From Plasmopara viticola (taxonomy: Eukaryota > Oomycota > Peronosporomycetes > Peronosporales > Peronosporaceae): a stretch of DNA of 64,000 nt. The stretch lies in NCBI GenBank assembly GCA_001695595.3, contig MBPM02000001.1:1922001-1986000 (forward strand). Reading direction: 5' to 3'. Numbering within the stretch: the stretch's first letter is position 1; every line of letters begins with the position of its first letter. Below are positions 34,391-44,260 of this stretch, piece after piece. The position numbers were made by a program, and so were the translations under genes. The notes under the pieces were generated by a model. That model was not told the DNA's origin, searched no databases, and saw only the letters and a list, made by a program, of their open reading frames with translations.

Positions 34391-37030
34391 CTATGAAAAT
34401 TTCTCCGAGTGAAAGTCAAAGATGGTTCCGCCTGCAGCTGACGATGAGTACCGCTTGCACATGATGTCAAGGATTTCTTCAAGTGCATGCGGACCACAAT
34501 AAAATACACCAACCTCCTCACCAGCGTGGTTTGACTTGGCCTCTGAAAAGACCTTGTCCCAGTCTGGACGGCCAAAGTGCGTGAGTTGCTTTGTGTTCAG
34601 ACCAGACACGATATCTTTGCCGGTTTCTTCATGCACAAACTCTTGAAACATCTTCAGCTGGCACGTATTCTCGCTTCCTTTCACCGTACTCAGGTACTGA
34701 TGCGTCTCAATCACGTTATCGCGATCCATCTCAGTAATCTGATTCATCGTTTCCTCAAACCACCCAAGTGATTCCTGTCCTCGAGTGACCCAATGAAAGT
34801 AGAGCTTTTGAATCTTAAAAGAAGCTGGGTGCTGGACGTGGTTGCAGTTTTTGCATCGATTGTTCTCCCAAAGGTGCACTACGTCCTTTAAGATTGACGC
34901 AAATGGGGTGACACCAATTCCACCACCGACACAAATGACGGTCTTGTACCGATGATAATCTTGCGTTGGAGCACCAACTGGTCCATCCAAGTAAATGTCT
35001 GGGTACAACACCTTGCGTTGATGGCAGTCGTTAATGACTTTATGCAATGCCTTTGTCCAGTCACCACAAGCTCGAATGTGAACGCTAATGTAATTGTCCC
35101 CCGGGGCCGACGAGATCGTAAACGGGTGCCACTCGTGAGTCGATATGAACGGACAATTGACAAACATGTACATACCGGGGCGGTAAACAAAACGACGGGG
35201 CTTTTCCATGAACAATGCCACGACCCCATCGAGTTCCATGGCTTCCATGATGCGGACAGGAGCAGCAAACATTTTTGCATAACGAAAGCGACGCTCGAGA
35301 AGATAGATGCAGAAAGGTGGCGCAATCCATATATAAGACGAGCTACGGGCAAGCCAGGAAGCCGTGCCATGTAGCGATAAGACAATCAGGAACGGACCAA
35401 AGAGCATGTGCGAATACCAGAAGACGTTAAAGTTGCCTTGGCGGAATTTGGGGATCGCTGCTAGCGGGAAAGAAATACACAAGATTATGAAGAGGATGAA
35501 GCCCGTCCATATGGGAAGCGCTTGAAGCATGGTTGTAAACGGAGGTCGACCATTGGCGAACGCAGATACTTGCCGCGTGACGAAAATGGAGCGGTTGATC
35601 TCTTCAGGCGTGGCAACCAAATAGAGGTAATATTCGTTTACAACGTGGGCAGTACTATGAATGATGCCCGAGGTGAGGAGCACACACCCTGCAATTTTGT
35701 GAAAGGCGATACTATCGTCAAAAGGAATGTAGCGCCACAATAAACGACTTCGCTTCATCACTTGCGTAATGGAACGACACATTGGCACCAATACAAAGAC
35801 ACAGTTGACCATGATGACTTGAGCACTAGCACGAGCGACACGAAGGCCCCAACCAATGGCGGGGTCCACTTGATACGCAAACCATTTCAACCAAAACGCG
35901 ACGTTATTCAAAATGAGATACACCAAAAGCCACCAGATGCGTAGCTTGTTGGCACTATACCAGGCTCCAAATTTGCTCTTAGGTGCGATCGGAGCGGCAT
36001 ACTTGGGTTCCGCTTTACGAAGGTGGTAGGAATCACTGATGTAGGGGGTAAAGACTTTTTTGAATTGCTCGTACGTCATCGCCTTGTTCTTGACGTGAGC
36101 TTTTTGAAACATGAGATTGACTACCGTCTTGAAATCCGTCCCCACGACGTTGATATGAGCTTCGGTAAAGTTGGACTCTAGTAATTGAACAATTTGGTCT
36201 TCAACCACAAACCCTGACTTGTCTTGATCCAGCGTTTCAAAGATAAATCGAAGCTTCTCTTCTGCACCCACTTCCAACTCCAACACAGCGTCAATCAGGA
36301 TAGCATTACCGTCGATTGTACCCGTGCTAGTAGCATAGCCATCGAAATCATTGTTCTTTACTTCAAAAGCTTGCGTAAACGTTTCACGCTCAATGTAGCC
36401 GTTTTTGCTGGGAATGCTGCTCATGACGTCGCGCAAGGCTTGTAATTTTGCCATCGGGTTGTACGTTGAGTCAATGATGTCAACACTTTGATCGGTCATG
36501 CTCATTGCCACGCTATACTTTTGCTCAAAGGTACAGTCACCAAGAACTGGAACCGACATAATGTCACCCGTCTGTTGTCCAAATCGAGAGCGAGCAAACG
36601 ACGACGTGTTGGATGCCCGCGCCATGCTCTGGCGCACCATAGATGACTCTAGCATTGCCATAACGTTCGGACGGCGACGACGCTGCTTAAATTGGCAGTT
36701 GGAGCTCGGGACGCGACCCACGAAGTGATTGCTAGAAGAATCCATGGTCAGGAATTGATCAGCATTCATAAAACTGGATGCACTGCAGAACGAGGCTTGC
36801 ACATGATCATCCAGAGGAGGAGGCGACGGCACTGGTATGCGCCTGCCTACCGGTTTACAGCCCAATCGCTGGTCGTGCGAGTTGGGTGCCGGTGTCGAAA
36901 AGTCAACGAATGGCTGCAGAGTCCGATTCGACGTAGGTTTCAGATCGTTTGCCAGTGGGCGCATTCCAGCCCCGTGCATGCCGCTATTTCCAGTGCCACC
37001 GATTGGAATGTGACGTTGGCGATTCATCAT
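34391..37030 (-). CDS. NADPH oxidase (Nox/Rboh type) with EF-hand
   Basis: Single exon, 879 residues. Residues 1-170 are a disordered, basic, species-variable N-terminus. Around 256-290 lies an EF-hand whose loop DQDKSGFVVEDQ (268-279) has canonical calcium ligands; the flanking regions look like degenerate EF-hands. Six membrane segments follow from about 365. Haem-binding histidine pairs are H444/H458 and H541/H554, with the same spacings (13 and 12 residues) as in gp91phox. The cytosolic half has the FAD motif HPFTISSAP (635-643), the NADPH pyrophosphate motif GGGIGVTPF (702-710) and the late YCGPHALEEIL. The C-terminal Phe-Ser is close to the usual terminal Phe. The enzyme passes electrons from NADPH across the membrane to oxygen, making superoxide; calcium control is inferred from the EF-hand. 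No introns. Confidence 0.96.
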   Translation of the reverse strand: MMNRQRHIPIGGTGNSGMHGAGMRPLANDLKPTSNRTLQPFVDFSTPAPNSHDQRLGCKPVGRRIPVPSPPPLDDHVQASFCSASSFMNADQFLTMDSSSNHFVGRVPSSNCQFKQRRRRPNVMAMLESSMVRQSMARASNTSSFARSRFGQQTGDIMSVPVLGDCTFEQKYSVAMSMTDQSVDIIDSTYNPMAKLQALRDVMSSIPSKNGYIERETFTQAFEVKNNDFDGYATSTGTIDGNAILIDAVLELEVGAEEKLRFIFETLDQDKSGFVVEDQIVQLLESNFTEAHINVVGTDFKTVVNLMFQKAHVKNKAMTYEQFKKVFTPYISDSYHLRKAEPKYAAPIAPKSKFGAWYSANKLRIWWLLVYLILNNVAFWLKWFAYQVDPAIGWGLRVARASAQVIMVNCVFVLVPMCRSITQVMKRSRLLWRYIPFDDSIAFHKIAGCVLLTSGIIHSTAHVVNEYYLYLVATPEEINRSIFVTRQVSAFANGRPPFTTMLQALPIWTGFILFIILCISFPLAAIPKFRQGNFNVFWYSHMLFGPFLIVLSLHGTASWLARSSSYIWIAPPFCIYLLERRFRYAKMFAAPVRIMEAMELDGVVALFMEKPRRFVYRPGMYMFVNCPFISTHEWHPFTISSAPGDNYISVHIRACGDWTKALHKVINDCHQRKVLYPDIYLDGPVGAPTQDYHRYKTVICVGGGIGVTPFASILKDVVHLWENNRCKNCNHVQHPASFKIQKLYFHWVTRGQESLGWFEETMNQITEMDRDNVIETHQYLSTVKGSENTCQLKMFQEFVHEETGKDIVSGLNTKQLTHFGRPDWDKVFSEAKSNHAGEEVGVFYCGPHALEEILDIMCKRYSSSAAGGTIFDFHSEKFS

Positions 37031-37704
37031 TCACCAAGAAGTTACGAGCGCAAAGTGTCGCGAACTTCTGGTAAAAGGCACCTATCAGCGGAACGCGTAG
37101 ATTTTTGAAAAGCACGAGGTGAGTCCGGAAAACAGAAGGACGATAACTGACGATGAAGCTACAAGCGTAATTGACAACGTTAGGCGGTAAAGTGCAAGGA
37201 GTGAGATAGGCGGCCTCGTTCTTGGATGTTGGCTGGTCCATACGTGTGACAAAAATCCATCCCTCGTGTCCAGATCGTCCATTTCCGAAAAAGCGTGAAC
37301 CCACATAACCAGTGATAGCCCACACCAAGGGTATTATCGAACTAAAATTGTGACAAAAAATGTTCACTTTTGTTGTTGGTCGTTCTGTTTTGTATCCAGC
37401 CCAGCTGTCCGGTAAAGGATGTACAGCCAATAACGACCTTTCTTTTTGGAGTAATATGTTCTTCTTCCAGCAAAACGAATATATAGAAGCCAATTTCGGT
37501 CAGATTCATTGCATACGAAGAGAGAGCCATTAAAAGCACTTGACTAATTATTATTATCAAAGTATTAGCCCGTTACAAAAAAAGAACCGTAACCTTCTAC
37601 AATTGAAAGCGAGCGAACACTGCATCTCTTTTAACTGGACATGTCCATCTGAAATGTACTGCGTCGAAATTCTCTGTTTCGATCATCTCACGATTTTAGA
37701 ATGA
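37031..37704. other. Upstream region of the oxidase with a membrane-protein fragment
   Basis: No complete gene. On the minus strand, 37085-37306 encodes a short frame with DGFLSHVWTSQHPRTRPPISLLALYR followed by a hydrophobic span (LTLSITLVASSSVIVLLF). It looks like the first segment of a polytopic membrane protein cut off just before the oxidase start. The longer overlapping frame 36984-37493 is probably a shadow. Otherwise the stretch is the oxidase promoter and 5' leader. Confidence 0.3.
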
Positions 37705-38028
37705 CTGTCACGACATTTGCATTGCCTTCAACTTTTGCAAAGTGTAAGAGGGCCGCGTCATATTACTGTAGAAGGTGATTGCTCAGAAAAAAACATCCAC
37801 ATTCCCGTCTATGCAAATTACGTCTCACGTCTTGTTTATGGTCAATTAGCGCTGAATCCTAAATATTTTGCGCATGAATATGGTGACAGCGCAATTTGCA
37901 CACACGGCATTCCAACGTTTCTGTATCGAATTGAAGCCGGGTACAAGACGGCTATAGAACGTAATAAGGAACGTATGGCACTAAACAATGAGCGCGATCA
38001 GCTGACAAAGTACTTGAGCTCTGCGTAA
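37705..38028 (+). CDS. Conserved-looking short ORF, family unknown
   Basis: The frame is open from 37705 to the stop at 38026-38028, about 107 codons. Composition is protein-like: RHITVEGDCSEKNIHIPVYANYVSRLVYGQ, then HEYGDSAICTHGIPTFLYRIEAGYK and a charged C-terminal helix (IERNKERMALNNERDQLTKYL). No ATG occurs early in the frame. An ATG at 37701 lies in another frame, so either an upstream exon is missing or one indel has broken the start. I do not recognise the family. It ends 131 bp before the glutaminyl cyclotransferase gene on the same strand. Confidence 0.4.
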   Translation: MSRHLHCLQLLQSVRGPRHITVEGDCSEKNIHIPVYANYVSRLVYGQLALNPKYFAHEYGDSAICTHGIPTFLYRIEAGYKTAIERNKERMALNNERDQLTKYLSSA

Positions 38029-38159
38029 TCATTCTTTAAAGTATCCATGTCATTACCTTCGAAACATGGTAACCGTCCAACAAATTGCTATTAATTACTA
38101 AGCTTACAGCTAACTTTTAATAACGTTTTGCGCAATTAAAGTAGAACACACACCCCGAC

Positions 38160-39044
38160 ATGGATCAATCTTCTTCATCGGTGCTGGTCTTGCTGCTAAT
38201 TTGCTTCTTCTACATCAGCGCTGGTAGTGATGATTCTTCGACAGCTGTGCGTCTGGTCACTATCCATCCGCATAATACGAGCGCATTCACCGAAGGGCTC
38301 GTCTTCGACGACGGCGCGCTCATTGAGTCCACGGGGCTTAATGGCAAGTCCTTCATTTACAAATACAAGATTGCGGACCTTCACAGTGAGTACTTTGAAT
38401 CCAGGTCCACACGATCGGTGCCAATGCTACAAGAGTTTCGCTTTGATGCCAGTACATTTGGCGAGGGCGTGACCGTGCTAGGTGACATAGTGTTTGCACT
38501 TACGTACAAGGCGCAACAGGTATTGATGCTTTCTCGGCGCGACTTTCAGCTACTTGGTGCTTTCCCGCTAACGACATCCACTAAAGAAGGCTGGGGTCTT
38601 GCGACGGATGGAGAGCTCCTTGTCGTTAGTGACGGTTCCGCCAACATTTCTTTTTTCGACCCGAAAGACCATTTCAAGCTGCACCACAGCATCATTGTGC
38701 GAAAGAATGGTCATGTGGTAACAAACGTAAATGAGTTGGAATTCGTAGAAGGAGAGTTGCTTGCAAATGTATGGTATGAAAATTGCATAATGCGTATCAA
38801 CGTAGCGAATGGTGATGTCTTGGAACAAATTGACCTTGATTGGTTGCCAAACCTGGTGCCGAACCTTCGTTCCGATGCCATGAAAAAGTCTCCTTTAAAG
38901 AGGGAAGCCGTGATGAATGGAATTGCTTTCGATCCAAGAACACGTCATGTTTTTGTGACCGGAAAATTTTGGGACTCTATGTTTGAGCTGGAGTTGTCAT
39001 ATTTAAACTCGCGTCGTGAGTCGTTGGGTCGCGTGTCGTCCTGA
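38160..39044 (+). CDS. Glutaminyl-peptide cyclotransferase (plant/bacterial type)
   Basis: Single exon, 294 residues. It starts with a signal peptide (MDQSSSSVLVLLLICFFYISAGSD), so it is secreted or lumenal. The body is the plant-type five-bladed propeller glutamine cyclotransferase. Hallmarks are the first-blade motif HPHNTSAFTEGLVFDDG, STGLNGKS, GEGVTVLGD, EGWGLATDG, VTNVNELEFVEGELLANVW, VMNGIAFD and the final VTGKFWDSMFEL. The conserved Glu residues of FTEGL and NELE sit where the family places its active site. It converts N-terminal Gln of peptides to pyroglutamate, protecting secreted proteins. It is unrelated in fold to the animal zinc enzyme. Start and stop are unambiguous and the length is normal. 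Confidence 0.94.
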   Translation: MDQSSSSVLVLLLICFFYISAGSDDSSTAVRLVTIHPHNTSAFTEGLVFDDGALIESTGLNGKSFIYKYKIADLHSEYFESRSTRSVPMLQEFRFDASTFGEGVTVLGDIVFALTYKAQQVLMLSRRDFQLLGAFPLTTSTKEGWGLATDGELLVVSDGSANISFFDPKDHFKLHHSIIVRKNGHVVTNVNELEFVEGELLANVWYENCIMRINVANGDVLEQIDLDWLPNLVPNLRSDAMKKSPLKREAVMNGIAFDPRTRHVFVTGKFWDSMFELELSYLNSRRESLGRVSS

Positions 39045-40064
39045 CCCCGTCAAGCCTACGATAGCATATAGAAAGCCGAATCTTGTAAGTAACAATATAT
39101 AGACTCAACTCGTCTAAAATATGTATAAATTATGTGCTGTCCATCGTTGTCTTTTGATTTATAACGAAAACTATTTTCAAATTTATCCAATCACCAATCA
39201 AATTTATCCAATTACCAATCAGCCCTTCAATCTTATTTTCTAATACTGTCAAGCTTCTTTGTGTTTTTGATGGACCAGATATGTCCTCCGTGCGTGGCAA
39301 AAAGTGCCGATACGGTAAGAAGATATGTATATGTCACTAAAAAGTAGTCACTATAAGAAATTGCCCTTTGTAGGATGATTATACAAGCTGATTCGACGAA
39401 GTTGCCATATACAATAGAATCGAGCAAAGCAAAGTGGACTGTCAGCATAGCAATAAATGCGTAATTCGCAAGTAAACCGCCCACGTAAGAAAACCAAAGT
39501 TGACTAAATCGCAGATTTTGCGTCGGAAGGTCCACCTTTTTTAAAAAAGCTTCTCAAAAACCCTTTGGCACCAACCAAAAAAGGTAATCTACCCAGAAAG
39601 CAATATGCCAAAAAGGAGGCATTTTTAGAAAGGTACGCACACACATGCGGCGATAAATCCAGTTTTCTCGACAATGACTGCAGTACTACGCACCGCAGAT
39701 AAACGCTTAAAAAGTACTGGAGCAGTAGTGTTGATACTGCTCATCATGATGCCGACATGCCAAACACAAGTTGCACCTTTCAATTTGCTCAGACTAGTTT
39801 TTTATGATCTTTCAAAGTCTTAGCGCTTTGCTACGTATGACGCACATAAGCATGAATGTGGACCAAATATAGTGTTGCTACCATGTCGTTATTAGAAATT
39901 TGCGAGAATTCTAAGTTGAATAAAGGATCTCTAACAAATGTCGGCGAAAAAATTGCTCGCGATCGCCGTCACGGCAAATTATTCTTTTCTCGATATTAGA
40001 GCTTTTACAGCAGTGCAGCAGCATATGACGAGGATCTAACCGTTAAAACATTATGCATGCATGC
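39045..40064. other. Intergenic stretch with membrane-protein fragments
   Basis: No complete gene. A minus-strand frame at 39233-39535 has several hydrophobic spans (LWFSYVGGLLANYAFIAMLTVHFALL; FLVTYTYLLTVSALFA). Further minus-strand hydrophobic pieces in other frames up to about 39800 suggest a decayed polytopic membrane gene. A small tandem repeat is listed separately. Nothing else is seen. Confidence 0.3.
39178..39219. repeat. Two-copy 21-bp tandem repeat
   Basis: The unit caaatttatccaatcaccaat at 39178-39198 is followed at once by a copy at 39199-39219 with one C to T change. Confidence 0.8.
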
Positions 40065-40910
40065 ACTATCATTGGTCAAAAGTGTGCGGTGGGGGAGGTC
40101 AGAGATGAGTGGACAGGACGGAGAGAGACAAGACGGTGGGAGAGGTCAGAGAAAAAATCATTTCCGAAAACGATGGCTGAAGCACACGCACCAAAAGTAG
40201 AACAACGAGGAATATGTATTTATCCAGATTGTGTTGGCACGAGAGGAGCTATATTGACGCGCAGCTATCCTCGTCATTGGAGAAAGTTCCATAAGAAAAA
40301 AGACGATGCCGAAAAAATTATCGAGAACACAGAATTTATTTCAAAAGCTACTGTGGCTACATATCTACAACTTGTCGACAGACAAGGACATCCAACGAAC
40401 CGACAACGACAACGCATTTTAATTTCAGATCAGCATCAACAACAACAGCTAACAGACCAGCAACGACAACAACAACACATCGAACAAGCTCCAAACCAGC
40501 ATCAACAATGTCAAGAATTAATTGAAGGACTGAAACGATTGGAACAACAATTTCAGAGTTTGAACGAACGTGTTGTTGCACCGGAAAAAAAGCGAAAGTC
40601 AGATACACGTTCAGGGTATCAGACAGTTTATCGATGATAAAGAGGCGTGCTTCTAATGCTACGGAAGTCCATGAAGATGATTACGGGCTTATGGAAGGTG
40701 GCGGATCTGGTTCTTTGTCATCAGAAGATAAGAGGGACTCAAGCGATAAAGCACGCTCTGATCAAGCCAACCAGCGCAGTGATCAATGAAAGCGATCCTG
40801 CATATTGTCAACCAATTATGGCAACGGAGAAAGTGAGGCCAAACGACAAGCTTCTCCAACGGCACCTCCAACGGCATCGCCAGCGGGTCGTAAAAAGCTT
40901 GCGCACCCCA
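40065..40910 (+). repeat. Copy 1 of a dispersed zinc-finger/Gln-rich element
   Basis: This segment is repeated with roughly 80-90% identity (by eye) at 41673-42620 in the same orientation, starting at catcattggtcaaaagtgtgcgg in both. Similarity fades near 40910, after the shared run gcgggtcgtaaaaa. Its coding part is listed separately. Downstream of the ORF stop another frame keeps an acidic Ser-rich composition (DYGLMEGGGSGSLSSEDKRDSS) that is also conserved in copy 2. A second exon or a frameshifted continuation is therefore likely. Confidence 0.75.
40173..40637 (+). CDS. Zinc-finger-like, glutamine-rich coiled-coil protein (copy 1)
   Basis: 154 residues from the Met of MAEAHAPKVEQ, the point where copy 2 also has a Met; the frame is open further upstream to 40053. 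Residues 12-40 hold C-x4-C-x14-H-x4-H (CIYPDC...RHWRKFH), a possible zinc site not matching a family I know. Then come ISKATVATYLQLVDRQGHP, a Gln-rich tract, and a heptad-like segment (ECQ/LIEGLKRLEQQFQSLNERV) ending in KKRK, a possible nuclear signal. The neighbouring copy and the location among pseudogenes suggest a mobile or amplified gene family rather than a housekeeping gene. Function unknown. Confidence 0.5.
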   Translation: MAEAHAPKVEQRGICIYPDCVGTRGAILTRSYPRHWRKFHKKKDDAEKIIENTEFISKATVATYLQLVDRQGHPTNRQRQRILISDQHQQQQLTDQQRQQQHIEQAPNQHQQCQELIEGLKRLEQQFQSLNERVVAPEKKRKSDTRSGYQTVYR

Positions 40911-41030
40911 CAAGGCTTGTCGAGCTTCTTGCTCTCATGTCGTAGAAGCATCCGTGTTTTGAAGAGTTGGCAGAGGTCTTTTATAACTAATCTAACTTCT
41001 GAAAAAAGAGCAGAGACCAAACAAGAGTGA

Positions 41031-41672
41031 TCTGTAATGTTAAGTGCAAGCCAATCGTATATAGCGTATCAATCTACCAATATCGTTCCTTGGCATGCAT
41101 ACTGCGCTTTATTTATCTGTCTGACCATATGTCGGTAAATGTTTTGCCATAGACATCAAGAAGTGGTTTTCCAGCGATCAGAGTATAGCTAGAGAAAACG
41201 CAGCTGTAAGCCGTGGGTCCATATCTCACGCATCATGCCAGGGAGGCCATCCATAGTAAACCCTGCTGTATCGGCTGGAGCAGGTGCTATATGCCTCATT
41301 ATGCTAAGATGGCACACAAATGTTACTATATTACGTGGCCATTCCCTTTGGCAATTCCCAAAAGTCGATTATTATGGATATCTAATTGTCAACTTTCTCG
41401 GTATGTTTCGTAAATTTTCTGATGTGTACGCCGCAGGTTAGGTCATCGCAGGTCCCAACATATTTGGCCGTATGTGGGGTCACCAATAAATTATAAAGAC
41501 AACCAAAACATCCTCCCTCGGCTCTGAAGTCCGCTCCTCAGGGCATCATGTAACTTCAGAAGTATACCGTTACTCGAATCGTTAACAGGGGTCGATTAAT
41601 TTGTACTACCAATATCATCAGTGACAGTTTTTCTTTCTTCAATTATTAAGAAATAATGTGGAAGTAGTATAT
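41031..41672. other. Spacer between the two element copies
   Basis: No supported gene. Two overlapping ORFs of 66-68 codons near 41213-41441 are unrecognised; the second (VNPAVSAGAGAICLIML...) has one hydrophobic stretch. No terminal repeats were found that would define the element's ends. Confidence 0.35.
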
Positions 41673-42620
41673 TGTATCATTGGTCAAAAGTGTGCGGTGT
41701 GGGGAGCTAGAGATGAATGGACAGGACGGAGGGAGACAATACAGTGGGAGAGCTCAGAGAAAAAATTCCTTTTCGAAAATGAATGCTGGAGCACACGCAC
41801 CCAAAGGAGAACAACGAGGAATATGTATTCATTCAGATTGTATTGGTACAAGAGAAGCTATAATGACGCGCAGCTATCCTCGTCATTGGAGGAAGGCGCA
41901 TCAAATAAAAGACGAAGCCGGAAACATTATCGAAAACACAAGATTTATTTCAAAAATTGCTGTGGCTACATATCTACAATTTGCCGACAGACAAGGACAT
42001 CCGACGGACCGACAACGACAACGCTTTATAATTCCAGATCAGCAACACCAACAACAACAGCTAAGTGACCAGCAACAACAATAACACCTAATTGAGCAAG
42101 CTCCAAGGCAGCATCGACAATGTCAAGAATAAATCAAACGACTGGAACGACTGGAACAACAGCTCCAAAGTTCGAACGAACGTATTGCTGCTTTGGAGAA
42201 AGCTTCAAACCAGCATCGACAATGTCAAGAATTAATTGAACGACTGGAACGACTACAACAACAACTCAAGAGTTCGAACGAACGCATTGCTGCACCAGGA
42301 AAGAAGCGAAAGCCAGATTCACGTTTAAGACGGCTATCTAGACAGTCTCTCGATGATGAAGAGGCGTGCTTCTAATGCCACGGAAGTAAATGACGTTGCA
42401 GACGATGATTATGGGCTCATGGAAGGTGGTGAATCATCCGAAGAAAGGAGGGACTCAAGTGATAAAGCACGCGCTGATCAAGCCGATCAGCGCATTGATC
42501 AATGAAAGCGACCCTGCATATTGTCAGCCGATTTTGGCAACGGAGAACGTGAGGCCAAATGACAAGCTTTTCCAACGGCACCTCCAACGCCAGCTCCAGC
42601 GGGTCGTAAAAATCTTGTGC
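41673..42620 (+). repeat. Copy 2 of the zinc-finger/Gln-rich element, decayed
   Basis: This is the second copy of the segment at 40065-40910. The equivalent ORF starts at 41779 (MNAGAHAPKGEQ) and keeps the C-x4-C-x14-H-x4-H residues. It stops at TAA 42082-42084 where copy 1 has a Gln codon, and again a few codons later, so it is a pseudogene as it stands. It also carries an in-frame tandem duplication of a 102-bp coiled-coil unit (42100-42201 and 42202-42303) that copy 1 lacks. Past the stops the frame continues open to 42375 (LERLQQQLKSSNERIAAPGKKRK). Confidence 0.75.
42100..42303 (+). repeat. 102-bp tandem duplication inside copy 2
   Basis: Units 42100-42201 and 42202-42303 each encode 34 residues ending in SSNERIAA plus four more. 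Both begin gct(t/c)caa and contain cagcatcgacaatgtcaagaa. They keep frame (102 is a multiple of 3) and lengthen the predicted coiled coil. Confidence 0.8.
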
Positions 42621-42907
42621 ACCGCGAAGGCAGCCAAATTATCACTCCAAGACATAGAGCTTTCTTATTACCGCATGATATCCGAGAAGGCGTTGACGAT
42701 CAACAAGCGGTTCACTCACAGTAAAGGTACTCTATGCAGGCTTAATTCGAATTTCATAAATCGGGGTGCTGTGACAAATATGAGGACACGAGACAAATCG
42801 CTACCACCTTAACACCATCGGTTTAGACAAGTTTTCAGAAATAAGCTTAATTCCTCGACAAGGTGTCTTATCACATCGTCTTCAAGCTGTTTTATCACTT
42901 TGTTTTC

Positions 42908-44260
42908 CTACTGTATCCAGCTGTGCACAGGAGAATATTGAGCTATGTATATCGGCATTTGGCGAATCAGATTAAAAGCGTAATCTATCCTACACCGCTG
43001 CAAAAACTCTGGACTGAGCTCATCAGACATCAACTCGTATCTCTCAAGCATCTCTGCTGCAGCATCATCGCGTTCAGTTGCACCTCTAAGCCACTTTTGA
43101 CAATCCAGTGGAAGAGGCGAATTTAAAAGAGCAACCCGCATCGTAAATTGTCCATCAGGCGTGAGTCCACTCCTCTCTTCCAAAATTTCTTTCATCGTCT
43201 TAAATCCATTGGCTGGACAAGTAAGCACCATTTTGGATATTTTGTTATCCATCGCGAAGCACAAGAAATTCCAGTAGTCATTCAACTTAGTGAGCAAACC
43301 CACAGGAGCACAACATCCTTCACTCTTCGAAATCGCCACAGCCAACTCCAGCAGCAGTTGCCATCGTTCATTGTAGCCTAGACAATCCTTCTTTACTTCG
43401 ATCACGAATCAAAGACCAGCGAAAACGTCTTTCATTTGATTCGCCACTTCGTCGAGTATCACCATATCTGCTGTTCCCTTCACTTTTAAGGGAAGTCTGC
43501 TTCGATCACCACAATCGAGTAAACTTCGCTTTCCAGAAACATCCTTCAGGAAATATTTCTGCTTTCGTCTAATGTCAAAGCGTCGCGTAAGTATTTTTCG
43601 ACGTCTTCATGTACGCCTTACGTTGGTCTGGATGCTTCTCAATTAGCACAAACAATTCAAAACCATAAATCGAGTCGTCAACCACTTCATCGACGGGAAC
43701 AGCCGAGTATTCAAGACCCAATTGCTGCTTGAGAAGCGTTTCTTTCGAAAGCGGGCACGTTATTTTCAAGTACTCCGAGCGCTTTTGATCACGTTCCTCA
43801 AGGACCTTATTTATTGACATCTCCACTTGCTCTGCCGTAAGCGGGGTTGTGGCTGCAGTGATGTCGCGAGCTGCACCTTCCGAAACAACCACCAACACGT
43901 TGATTTCTCCTTCGTTTGATTCAAATCTCTCTCCTAATATGTAATTACTAACTGTGACGTAGTTGTAAATACTGTGACGCTATTTCGGGTTCTTGATTCA
44001 CAAACAATGGATCGATGTGCGTAAAGCCTTCCGGGTGTCCATTCTCATCGAGCGTCAAAGCTTTCGCGCCGCTTCTACCGAGCCATGTATTGTCGCCCTT
44101 CCTGGCGAGAAACAGCTCCAGCTTGCTCGCTGCGAAGTCTTTCCTCTGTTATTTTGCGATGGCCTTCTTCAAGTCTCTTACAGACTCGCTCGCATCGATG
44201 GTGACGGGGAACGCGTTTCCCTTCACTCCAAGGAACGCGCAGAACAGTTCCCAGTTGCTG
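42908..44260 (-). pseudogene. Crinkler (CRN) effector pseudogene with a nuclease-like C-terminus
   Basis: Read on the minus strand, the N-terminal Crinkler domain starts near 44256 (LFCAFLGV...). It carries the LxLFLA-type translocation motif as LELFLAR at 44101-44121, after an in-frame TAA at 44149-44151. The linker has the usual INVLVVVSEG (43898 and upstream, other frame), followed by a frame to 43575. The C-terminal part, about 43560-42908, has GTADMVI, an in-frame TGA (43409-43411), then VIEVKK and a Gln/Leu-rich helix. This is the D...ExK pattern of PD-(D/E)xK nucleases known in many Crinkler C-termini. Crinklers are delivered into host cells and act in the nucleus. This copy has at least two stops and two frame changes and a doubtful start, so it is inactive as written. 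Confidence 0.82.

Noticed and set aside
41440..41672. A possible LTR or primer-binding site between the two element copies
   Set aside because: No matching second terminal repeat, polypurine tract or reverse-transcriptase frame could be found.
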